This document shows positions 16,342 through 23,710 of a DNA stretch of 64,000 bases, piece by piece. How positions within the stretch are numbered: position 1 is the stretch's first letter; the number at the start of each line of letters is the position of its first letter. The stretch covers positions 310,001 to 374,000 of the forward strand of contig NZ_JABWEB010000002.1 of assembly GCF_013369485.1 (NCBI RefSeq), given 5' to 3'. The position numbers and the translations under genes are program-made. The notes beneath the pieces are model-generated. The model was not told the origin of the DNA and did not search any database. It worked only from the letters and a program-made list of their open reading frames with translations. Source of the DNA: Massilia sp. BJB1822 (lineage in GTDB: Bacteria; Pseudomonadota; Gammaproteobacteria; Burkholderiales; Burkholderiaceae_D).

Positions 16342-18864
16342 TTACTCCTCAAAAGATGCGGTGCTCAGCGCATCGAGTGCTAGCAGGGGGAGCAGGAAAA
16401 ACAGCAGGTGGCTGCCGCCCGCCGACAGAAAACTCATGGGCTGGCCCATGATGGGGAAGATCGCCAGATTGGTCCCCCAGGACAGCAGCAGGTGGCCCAG
16501 TACAAAGGCCGCGCCGCCGCACAGCGCAAAGCTGCGGAAGCGCGCGCGCCAAGCGTGGCGGAAGTCGCGCGCGGCACTGCCGGTCGCATGGCAGCGCCAG
16601 GCCGTCAGCAGCAGGCCGCCCACCAAGGCCGCCTGCGCCAGCCACAATGCCAGCGCGCTGGCCAGGCCGTGGCGGTTGAGGAAGAAAGAGGGCGCGAAAT
16701 CGTCCTGCACGGCCGGAATGGCCAGCGCGCCCGGCGCGGCCTTGCCCAGCGTGGATAGGCCGAACCAGCCGTCGCTGCCGCGCCAGCCGCCTTCCGCAAT
16801 GGCCTGGGCGCCCAGCAGCATTTGTTGGCCGGTATGCGGGTGGCGCGCCGGATCGAGCCAGACCTGGAAGCGGTCGGCGTAGAAGGCGTGCAGCACCGGC
16901 AGATGCGCCAGTTCCTCGGGGCCGGCCTGGCGAAGCAGCACGATGCCGCCCACGCCGGTGGCGGCGAGGCACAGCAGCAGGGCCGCCAGCCAGCGCTTGC
17001 GCGCGGCGCAGGCATAGGTCAGGGCCAGGCCCATGCTCCAGATCAGCAGCAGGATCAGCGGCGAATAGTCATCCACCTGCACCAGCGCCAGGCCAAGCAG
17101 GGCCAGGAAGAGCAGCACCGGCGCGATCAGCTGCAGCCAGCGCAGACGCAGCGCTGCGCCGTCGCCGGCCGCGCTGTGCCAGCCCATGCGCAGGGCCAGG
17201 CAATGCGCGCTCAGCGCCGCCAGCGCCAGCTTGGCCAGTTCCACCGGCTGCATATCGAAGACGCCGGTTTCGTCGCCCCACAGCACTTGCGCCGCCAGGG
17301 CCAGCAAGGCCAGGGCCGCGAAAAGCGCCAGCAGGCATTCGATGCCGCGCATGGAGAACAAGGCCGGCGCGGCATGGCGCCGCCCGGCCCACAGGCGGAA
17401 CAGCTGGATGGCGCCGGAACCGGCGGCCAGCAGCGCGGCGGTTTTCAGGTAGTAGCGCAGCCACGAGCTGTCGCCGGCCGCCAGCCCCAGTTCCAGCCGC
17501 GCCAGCAGGCCGGTGGCGGCCAACGTCAGGCCGGCGGCCACCGCCAGCGGCAGGCGTCCCGGCATCGACAGCCAGAGCGCGCAAGCACCGCCGGCCAGCA
17601 GCAGCGCATAGGCCGCGCCGGGCGCTTGTCCCATGCGCTGCGCGACGATGCTGGCAATGCCGCTGGCCAGCAGCGCGGCGGCGGCCAGCGCAAGCAGGAG
17701 CGTCCGCCACGGTTGTCCCGTTTCCGCGCGCAGGGCGGGGCGCGCTACGGTCTGCCGCGCGCAGGCCAGATGCAGGTGCGGCAGCGTGGCCGAGGCCAGC
17801 ATTTTTGCCAGCAGCAGGGCGCTGAGCGCGATGGCCAGTCCAAACCACAGGGCAGGCGATTGCGGTGCGGCCCAGAGCGCGCGCTGCCGCCATTGCCATT
17901 CCACGCCCGGCGGCAACTGGATCTCCGGTGCGCCATGCAGGGCGACTTTGCGGCCAGGCTGAAGGACCAGGGAGTCGCCGCGCGCCGCAACATGGAAACG
18001 CGTGCCGCCCACTGCCAGCGCTTCCACGCCGTCCAGCGCATATTCCTGCTGGCGGATATCGCTGCTGCTATCGGCCCGGCCGGAGGCCAGCTGCAGCGCC
18101 GTATGCGCGCCCTCCGCACCGGCGGCAAGGCGCAGGCGGCCGTGATCGCGGTAGAGCAGGGCGGCGCCGGCTTCCTCGCCGGACAGGCCAAGCCGGTTGC
18201 CGCAATGGACATTGCCGCCAAAGCTCAGGGGGCGTGCCGCGCTCAGGGACAGCGGCATCAGACGGTTCCACCAGCCCTGGGCGCGCGCCGCCAGACCTGC
18301 ATCGGCGCATGGCGGCTGGGCCGCGCCATCGCGCGACAAGGTGGCGCCGTCGTAGTGCCAGTGGTGACCGGCGCCGCTGAAGGACAGCGATTCATCCGTC
18401 GCATGGTTGATGGTGAAGAGGGCCGCGCCGATGCGCATCTGCTTGCCGGCGCCGGGCAGGGCGCTGCCGCTGCGCAGCTCTCCCTCGTGGCGGATCAGGG
18501 TGACAGGCACGCTGCTGCTCAGATTGCGCAGCATCCAGCCCTGGCGGCCATCCTTGCGCAGCGCGAACTGGCGGCGCTCGGCATGCGGCGCGGCCAGTTC
18601 ATGGCGTCCCAACACCAGCGGCTGTGCGCTGGGCTGGACCAGGATTTCCGCCGCTTGCCACATGGCCGGAGCGCGCCACAAGGCCAGCAATTGCAGGCCA
18701 AACAGGCCCGCCAGAAGCACGCCAGCCGCGATGCGCATGCCGTCGCGGAAGGCAGCTTGCGGCAAGGCTGATGGCTTGCCTAGCGCGCTTTGCCGTGTCC
18801 TGGCCGGCCGCATGGAGGGCAGGGCTGTCGCTTCGCCGCCGGGCTGCTGTTTGCGCGGGTCCAT
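16342..18864 (-). CDS. FtsW/RodA/SpoVE-family (SEDS) membrane protein with large FHA-like N-terminal extension
   Basis: The 840-residue product is about twice the usual SEDS length. A transmembrane helix lies at about 40-62. Two beta-rich stretches follow (about 80-150, opening LVLGRHELAAPHAERRQF, and about 205-310), the first with FHA-like strand order. The C-terminal half has about ten hydrophobic helices and SEDS signatures: WLDPARHPHTGQQMLLGAQA, AIAEGGWRGSDGW, AVQDDFAPSFF and FPIMGQPMSFLSAGGSHLL. SEDS proteins polymerise lipid II into glycan strands together with a class B PBP, such as the one at the left edge. The extension probably couples the polymerase to the kinase signal. ATG 18864 starts 2 bp after the kinase stop; an in-frame ATG at 18885 would add seven residues. 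Confidence 0.85.
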   Translation of the reverse strand: MDPRKQQPGGEATALPSMRPARTRQSALGKPSALPQAAFRDGMRIAAGVLLAGLFGLQLLALWRAPAMWQAAEILVQPSAQPLVLGRHELAAPHAERRQFALRKDGRQGWMLRNLSSSVPVTLIRHEGELRSGSALPGAGKQMRIGAALFTINHATDESLSFSGAGHHWHYDGATLSRDGAAQPPCADAGLAARAQGWWNRLMPLSLSAARPLSFGGNVHCGNRLGLSGEEAGAALLYRDHGRLRLAAGAEGAHTALQLASGRADSSSDIRQQEYALDGVEALAVGGTRFHVAARGDSLVLQPGRKVALHGAPEIQLPPGVEWQWRQRALWAAPQSPALWFGLAIALSALLLAKMLASATLPHLHLACARQTVARPALRAETGQPWRTLLLALAAAALLASGIASIVAQRMGQAPGAAYALLLAGGACALWLSMPGRLPLAVAAGLTLAATGLLARLELGLAAGDSSWLRYYLKTAALLAAGSGAIQLFRLWAGRRHAAPALFSMRGIECLLALFAALALLALAAQVLWGDETGVFDMQPVELAKLALAALSAHCLALRMGWHSAAGDGAALRLRWLQLIAPVLLFLALLGLALVQVDDYSPLILLLIWSMGLALTYACAARKRWLAALLLCLAATGVGGIVLLRQAGPEELAHLPVLHAFYADRFQVWLDPARHPHTGQQMLLGAQAIAEGGWRGSDGWFGLSTLGKAAPGALAIPAVQDDFAPSFFLNRHGLASALALWLAQAALVGGLLLTAWRCHATGSAARDFRHAWRARFRSFALCGGAAFVLGHLLLSWGTNLAIFPIMGQPMSFLSAGGSHLLFFLLPLLALDALSTASFEE

Positions 18865-18866
18865 GC

Positions 18867-19895
18867 TTATGCCGCCGTCGCGCATGGCCAGCCTTGCCGG
18901 GCATGCATCTGGCCCAGCATCAGGGAATACGGCGTATCCATGGCCTGCTCCGAGGCATTGCGGATGGCGGCCAGCATGCGGCTGATTTGCAGCGCATGGC
19001 GCGGACGCTCGCCCGGCTCGGCATGCAGCAAGGCGCGCAGCAGCGCAAGCGCCGGATCGGCCAAGGCCTGCGGCAGACGCTGGCGGAACCGCGCCTCCTC
19101 CTCCGCCGACAGCGGCGCAGGGATGGCGCCGCCGGACTGCTCGCGCAAGCGCTGTGCGCCGGCCGTGCTATGTTCGCGATAAGACTGGCCGCAGGCCGCG
19201 CAAAAGCGCAGGGGCTTGCCGCCGCAGACCAGGAAGTAGAACAGGGCGCCCAGCGCAAAATAATCGCTTTGCGCGGCGGTGGCGTAATGGCCGCCAGCGT
19301 CGGGAAAGAACTGCTCGGGCGCTTGCCAGCTCGCCGTGCCGGCATAAGAATGGGCATGCAGATCCGCCAGCGCGCGGTTGGTGCCGAAATCGGCCAGCTT
19401 GACGATGCCCAGGCGCTTATCGACCAGGATATTGGACGGTTTCAGGTCCAGATAGCGCCATCCATACTGGTGCACCTTGGCCAGCGCCTGGTTCAACTGC
19501 GCCATCCAGTCCAGTATCTGCGCCAGCGGCAGGACGCCGCCATCGCGCTTGAGCGCCGCCAGATGCTGGGCAAGATCGCCATCCATCAGCTCCAGAGCCA
19601 GCACCGGCAGGCCGTTATGCCAACCCTTGTCCAGCAGGCGCACGATATGCCGTTCGTCCCATGGTTCCAGCGATTGCAGGAAGGCGATTTCCACGTCGGC
19701 GCTGGCGGCCCAGCGCGCGCGCTGCTGTGGCAGGGCGCGCGCCATCTGCTCCTCGTTCACCAGTTTCAGCGCCACCTCGCGCATCGCTTGCGGGGCGCTG
19801 GCGCGCCAGATCACGCCATAGGCCGAACCGCCTAGCTGCTCACGCAGGCGGTAATGGCCCAGTTCCAGTGGCAGCACGGCGTCTTTGGCTAACAT
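18867..19895 (-). CDS. Hanks-type Ser/Thr protein kinase with altered HRD motif
   Basis: The 342-residue product is a cytoplasmic kinase domain with a short C-terminal tail. It has a glycine loop (LGGSAYGVIW), the ATP lysine in VALKLV, a catalytic loop reading RYLDLKPSNIL and a DFG box (ADFGTN). The catalytic Asp, Lys and Asn are kept, but His-Arg before the Asp are replaced by Tyr-Leu, so it is not a classic RD kinase and activation-loop phosphorylation may not control it. A CxxC (FCAACGQS) near residue 230 is unusual for the family. ATG 19895 is chosen because GGGAGAGACT precedes it; the upstream ATG at 19916 lacks a site. It is the first gene of the reverse operon with the SEDS protein and phosphatase. 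Confidence 0.88.
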   Translation of the reverse strand: MLAKDAVLPLELGHYRLREQLGGSAYGVIWRASAPQAMREVALKLVNEEQMARALPQQRARWAASADVEIAFLQSLEPWDERHIVRLLDKGWHNGLPVLALELMDGDLAQHLAALKRDGGVLPLAQILDWMAQLNQALAKVHQYGWRYLDLKPSNILVDKRLGIVKLADFGTNRALADLHAHSYAGTASWQAPEQFFPDAGGHYATAAQSDYFALGALFYFLVCGGKPLRFCAACGQSYREHSTAGAQRLREQSGGAIPAPLSAEEEARFRQRLPQALADPALALLRALLHAEPGERPRHALQISRMLAAIRNASEQAMDTPYSLMLGQMHARQGWPCATAA

Positions 19896-19954
19896 AGTCT
19901 CTCCCAGCGGCGGCATGCCGTCGCGGGAACTTAGCGGAGGGAGGGGAAAAGCAA

Positions 19955-19985
19955 ACGGCCCGGCAGCTTGCGCATGCCGGGCCGT
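19955..19985 (-). terminator. Rho-independent terminator of the glycine-zipper gene
   Basis: A perfect 10-bp inverted repeat (ACGGCCCGGC, 19955-19964, with GCCGGGCCGT, 19976-19985) has an 11-nt loop. On the reverse strand it is followed by TTGCTTTT. It lies 22 bp after the stop of the gene at 20007-20435 and upstream of the kinase operon, so it insulates the two. Confidence 0.75.
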
Positions 19986-20006
19986 GGAAGGCGGGGCCGC
20001 CTGAAA

Positions 20007-20435
20007 TCAGCGGCCGTGATGGTGGTGATGGTGATGACGGTAATACGGGCGCTCTTCGCGGTAGTACTCGCGGTAGTAAGGACGGCTGCGCTCCACGTAC
20101 ACCACTTCCGGTGGCGAGTAGTAGCGTGGTGGCGGCGGTGCGTAGTATACCGGGGCTGGCTCGTAGTAGACCGGCGCCGGTTGCGTGTAGACGCGGGTTT
20201 CCACATAACGGTCGTTGCGGTAGCGGCGGTGGTCCGAACTCAGGCCATTGCCCACGGCTGCGCCGATCAGGCCACCCACCACGGCGCCTTCGGTGCCGCC
20301 GCTATGGTTGCCGATGGCTGCGCCGATCACGGCGCCGGCGGCGGTGTTGAAGTCGCGGTCGCCGGCAGCGAAGGCCGGCGCGCTGGCGGCGGCTGCGCCC
20401 AGCAGCAGCGCAGCGATGAATTTCTGGTTCAGCAT
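20007..20435 (-). CDS. Exported glycine-zipper protein with Tyr/Pro-rich and poly-His tail
   Basis: The 142-residue product begins with a Sec signal peptide (MLNQKFIAALLLGAAAASAPAFA). A glycine-zipper segment at about 32-65 follows (AAGAVIGAAIGNHSGG, then GAVVGGLIGAAVGNGL), typical of small outer-membrane-associated proteins. The C-terminal half has repeated PAPVYYEP-like units and ends with seven consecutive His plus GR. The fold suggests membrane insertion or oligomerisation in the envelope; the His tail could bind metal. AAGGGGAACGCC before the ATG is a good binding site. It is a single gene, closed by the terminator at 19955-19985. Function is unknown. Confidence 0.85.
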   Translation of the reverse strand: MLNQKFIAALLLGAAAASAPAFAAGDRDFNTAAGAVIGAAIGNHSGGTEGAVVGGLIGAAVGNGLSSDHRRYRNDRYVETRVYTQPAPVYYEPAPVYYAPPPPRYYSPPEVVYVERSRPYYREYYREERPYYRHHHHHHHGR

Positions 20436-20557
20436 GGCGTTCCCCTTATGCTCGGCGCCGCGACCGGGATGGTTCGCGCCGTTCTCTATGCCTGTACTAT
20501 ATAGGAGCTACCGAAAACCACCCACACCATATACAGATTCTTACAAAGTCGGCCAGC

Positions 20558-21091
20558 CTAGATGCTGTGCAGGCGCTCCCACTCGGGCCGCAGCAGGCTG
20601 AGTATCTTAACGTCCTGATAACGGCCATTGATGAAGAAGGCCTGGCGCAGCGTGCCTTCCTCGCTGAAGCCGCATTTCTCCGCGACCCGCACCGACGCTT
20701 CGTTCTGCGGAGCGATCAGCACCTCCAGCCGGTGCCAGGTATGCACCTTGAACAGGTAGTCGCACAGCAGGCGCAGCGCCTCCGTGGTATAGCCTTGCCC
20801 GGCCAGCGAGGGATCGAACAGGCGGTAGCCGATCTCGCGGCTGACCGGGGTGCGGCTTTTGAAATGGGTGATGACGCCGACGATGTGGTGCAGTTGGTCT
20901 TCCACCACGAACAGCTCACTGTCCTCGCTGACAAAACCATTTTGCAGGAATTCCTTGCGCATCGCCTCGGGCGACTTGAAGTGGCTGGAAAAATAATCGC
21001 CGCGCGAAGGCAGGTCGTTGACCAGGGCGATAAAGGTATTCAGATCGGTATTCAGCAGATGCCGCACCGTGCAGCGTGAACTTTTTAACAT
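20558..21091 (-). CDS. GNAT family N-acetyltransferase (RimJ/RimL type)
   Basis: The 177-residue product has the RimJ/RimL-like acetyltransferase fold. The signature includes the acetyl-CoA loop region near SLAGQGYTTEALRLL and the end segment NEASVRVAEKCGFSEEGTLR followed by QAFFINGRYQDV. It should transfer acetyl from acetyl-CoA to an N-terminal or small-molecule amine in the cytoplasm; the substrate is not predictable. ATG 21091 is supported by GGAAGG 8 bp upstream. The frame continues far upstream without a stop through the antisense of the M28 peptidase gene, which is a GC-rich shadow and not part of the protein. It is divergent from the peptidase with a 135-bp shared promoter region. Confidence 0.9.
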   Translation of the reverse strand: MLKSSRCTVRHLLNTDLNTFIALVNDLPSRGDYFSSHFKSPEAMRKEFLQNGFVSEDSELFVVEDQLHHIVGVITHFKSRTPVSREIGYRLFDPSLAGQGYTTEALRLLCDYLFKVHTWHRLEVLIAPQNEASVRVAEKCGFSEEGTLRQAFFINGRYQDVKILSLLRPEWERLHSI

Positions 21092-21226
21092 GATTGCCTT
21101 CCGCCGGATGGAGCAGGCATGGTAGCCCGCGCTGCCCAATGGGTCAATTTTTGCGACTTGCTGCACAATATTGTGAAATAGGCTAATCTTTCCATCCCAT
21201 CCATCTTCACCGGACATAGGATCTGC

Positions 21227-22654
21227 ATGAACTTCGCTCTTCGCAAGCCAGTCATCGCCGCGCTGGCGGTCTGCTTTTTGAACACCGCGTCGGCCGCGCC
21301 AGCCAACGAACCCGCCACCCTGAACCAGATCCGCGATAGCGCCATGCAGAGCGACTGGGCCTTGAAACGCCTGGAAGACCTGACCGACCTGGTTGGCCCG
21401 CGTCTTTCCGGTTCGGCCGGCGCTGCCGCCGCCGTCGAGCAGGTGGCCGACGCCATGCGCAAGCTGGGCGCGAAAGTCACGCTGCAGCCGGTCAAGGTGC
21501 CGCATTGGGTGCGCGGCGAAGAGAAGGGCGAACTGGTGGACTATGCCGGCCGCCCCGCTGGCATCACCCAGCGCGTGGTGCTGACGGCCCTGGGCGGCTC
21601 CGGGGCGACCCCGGCCGCCGGCCTGAATGCGCAAGTGATCATCGTGCACGATCTGGAGGAGCTGCAGGCGCGCGCCGCCGAAGTCAAAGGCCGTATCGTG
21701 CTGTTCGACGTGCCTTTCGACCAGGGCATGGCCGACCGCGGCCTGGCCGGTCCCGCCTATGGCCGCCTGTCGCGCATGCGCACGCAGGGACCGAAGCTGG
21801 GCTCCAAGCTGGGCGCGGCGGCGGTGCTGATCCGCTCCATCGGCGGCGCCGACTATCGTCTGGCCCATACCGGCGCTACCGGCTTGAGCGCCGATGACCG
21901 CATCCCGGCCGCCGCCATCACCTCGGAAGACGCGATGCTGATCGCCCGTCTGACGAAGCGCGGTCCCGTCACCATGAAGCTGACCCTGACCCCGCAAACC
22001 CTGCCGGATGCCGACACGTTCAATGTGATCGCCGACTTGCCGGGAACCGACAAGGCGGATGAAGTGGTGGTGGTTTCCGGCCACCTGGATTCCTGGGATC
22101 TGGGCACCGGCGCGCACGACGACGGCACCGGCGTTGCCAGCTCCATGGCCGTGATCGAAACCTTGAAAAAGCTGAAGCTGCAGCCGCGCCGCACCATCCG
22201 CGTGATCGCCTGGGCCAACGAGGAAAACGGCACCCGTGGCGGCGCCGCCTACCACGCCGAGAACAAAGGCCGTCTGGACAAGCAGTTCGCCGCCATCGAA
22301 AGCGACGGCGGCGCGGGACGTCCCTTCGGCATCCGTGGCAGCGTGAAGCCGCAGTACGCCAAGCTGTTCGCACCTTTGCAGGCGGCCCTGCTGCCGATCG
22401 GCGCCGGCCACTTCGCGCGCCAGGATGCGCTGGGCGCGGCCGACCTGTATCTGCTGGAAGCGGACGGCGTGCCGCTGTTCGAGCCGCTGTCCGACGGCAG
22501 CGCCTATTTCGACTACCACCACACGGCGGCCGACACCTTCGACAAGGTCAACCCCGACCATCTGCGCCGCCATGTGGCGCTGATGACGGCGCTGTCCTGG
22601 TATCTGGCGAATATGGACCAGCCTATCGGCCGCGCGCCAGAGCAGCAGCAATAA
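21227..22654 (+). CDS. Exported M28-family metallopeptidase
   Basis: The 475-residue product has a Sec signal peptide (first 24 residues, ending ASA-AP). A PA-like insert follows at about 120-230. The M28 zinc peptidase domain has VVSGHLDSWDLGTGAHDDGTG (first zinc His and bridging Asp), ANEENGTRGG (catalytic Glu and zinc Glu), ESDGGAG and a late YHHTAADTFD (last zinc His). These enzymes are periplasmic or outer-membrane aminopeptidases or dipeptidases. AGGATCTGC precedes the ATG. It is a single gene, divergent from the acetyltransferase and convergent with the MBL hydrolase 22 bp downstream. Confidence 0.92.
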   Translation: MNFALRKPVIAALAVCFLNTASAAPANEPATLNQIRDSAMQSDWALKRLEDLTDLVGPRLSGSAGAAAAVEQVADAMRKLGAKVTLQPVKVPHWVRGEEKGELVDYAGRPAGITQRVVLTALGGSGATPAAGLNAQVIIVHDLEELQARAAEVKGRIVLFDVPFDQGMADRGLAGPAYGRLSRMRTQGPKLGSKLGAAAVLIRSIGGADYRLAHTGATGLSADDRIPAAAITSEDAMLIARLTKRGPVTMKLTLTPQTLPDADTFNVIADLPGTDKADEVVVVSGHLDSWDLGTGAHDDGTGVASSMAVIETLKKLKLQPRRTIRVIAWANEENGTRGGAAYHAENKGRLDKQFAAIESDGGAGRPFGIRGSVKPQYAKLFAPLQAALLPIGAGHFARQDALGAADLYLLEADGVPLFEPLSDGSAYFDYHHTAADTFDKVNPDHLRRHVALMTALSWYLANMDQPIGRAPEQQQ

Positions 22655-22676
22655 GCGTTTAGGGCCTGCAAAGGCC

Positions 22677-23534
22677 TTAAATCGCGTTGATCGGAATCTT
22701 CAGATAACGTACGCCGTTTTCTTCGGCTTCCGGCAACTGGCCGGCGTTGATATTGACCTGGATGGCAGGCAGGATCAGCGTCGGCATCGCCAGCGTGGCG
22801 TCGCGCTTGGTGCGCATGGACACGAAATCGTCCTCGCTCACGCCATCGCGGATATGGATATTGCTGGCGCGCTGTTCGGCCACCGTCACTTCCCAGCGCG
22901 GCTCGCGGCCATTGGGCGGATAGTCATGGCACATGAACAGGCGGGTTTCATCGGGCAGCGACAGCAGCTTGTGCACGGATTTGTACAGCAGGCTGGCGCA
23001 GCCGCCCGGGAAGTCGCAACGCGCCGAACCCACGTCCGGCATGAACATGGTGTCGCCCACGAACACCGCATCCCCCACCTGATACGCCATATCGGCCGGC
23101 GTATGGCCCGGCACATGCAGCGCCTTCGCCTGCAGCGCGCCGATGGCGAACACTTCGTCCGGCTGGAACAGATGGTCGAATTCCGAGCCGTCCATCGACG
23201 CCGGCTTGCGGTTGAAGACATTGGCAAAAGCATGCTGCACGGTGCGGATGTCGACGCCGATGCCGATGCGCCCCCCCAGCTTCTCCCTCAGATACGGCGC
23301 TGCCGACAGATGGTCGGCATGGGCATGCGTTTCCAGCAGCCAGACGGTTTTCAGACCGTGGGCCTGCACGAATTCCACCACCTTGTCGGCCGACGTGGTG
23401 GCGGTGCGGCCGGACTTGGGATCGTAATCGAGCACGGAATCGATGATCGCGCAGTCCGCGCCATCCTTCTCATACACGATGTAGGTGACGGTGGCGGTGG
23501 CCGGGTCGAAAAACGCTTGAATCTGAGGCTTCAT
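22677..23534 (-). CDS. MBL-fold metallo-hydrolase, ETHE1/persulfide-dioxygenase-like
   Basis: The 285-residue product keeps the metallo-beta-lactamase ligands: THAHADH (about 70-76), HVPGHTPADM, FVGDTMFM and a final CHDY. The wording of these motifs and the length match the group of ETHE1-like persulfide dioxygenases and BlH-like hydrolases, which oxidise glutathione persulfide or cleave thioesters. A rhodanese partner, often seen with persulfide dioxygenases, is not adjacent. There is no signal peptide, so it is cytoplasmic. The start at 23534 lacks a clear Shine-Dalgarno. It is divergent from the TonB-dependent receptor, with 176 bp between them. Confidence 0.85.
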   Translation of the reverse strand: MKPQIQAFFDPATATVTYIVYEKDGADCAIIDSVLDYDPKSGRTATTSADKVVEFVQAHGLKTVWLLETHAHADHLSAAPYLREKLGGRIGIGVDIRTVQHAFANVFNRKPASMDGSEFDHLFQPDEVFAIGALQAKALHVPGHTPADMAYQVGDAVFVGDTMFMPDVGSARCDFPGGCASLLYKSVHKLLSLPDETRLFMCHDYPPNGREPRWEVTVAEQRASNIHIRDGVSEDDFVSMRTKRDATLAMPTLILPAIQVNINAGQLPEAEENGVRYLKIPINAI

Positions 23535-23710
23535 GGCTGTTTAAGAGTAGTCGAAGGGCGGCGCAATTATAAATAAACTTCATAAGGCCGGCAGCTCTGG
23601 CAGGTTTTTTGTCAGAGTGTGGCATCGCCGCGATTAGCTTAATGATAGTCTTTTCGTGCGGCGCGCAAAACCAGTATGATGAATCCCGGGGCGGCACACT
23701 GGGAGCAACG

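Noticed and set aside
16822..18771. 649-residue forward frame
   Set aside because: Shadow of the SEDS gene; no domain and unlikely composition.
20558..22651. 697-residue frame that would extend the acetyltransferase upstream
   Set aside because: The extension is antisense to the M28 peptidase. The acetyltransferase starts at 21091 with its own binding site.
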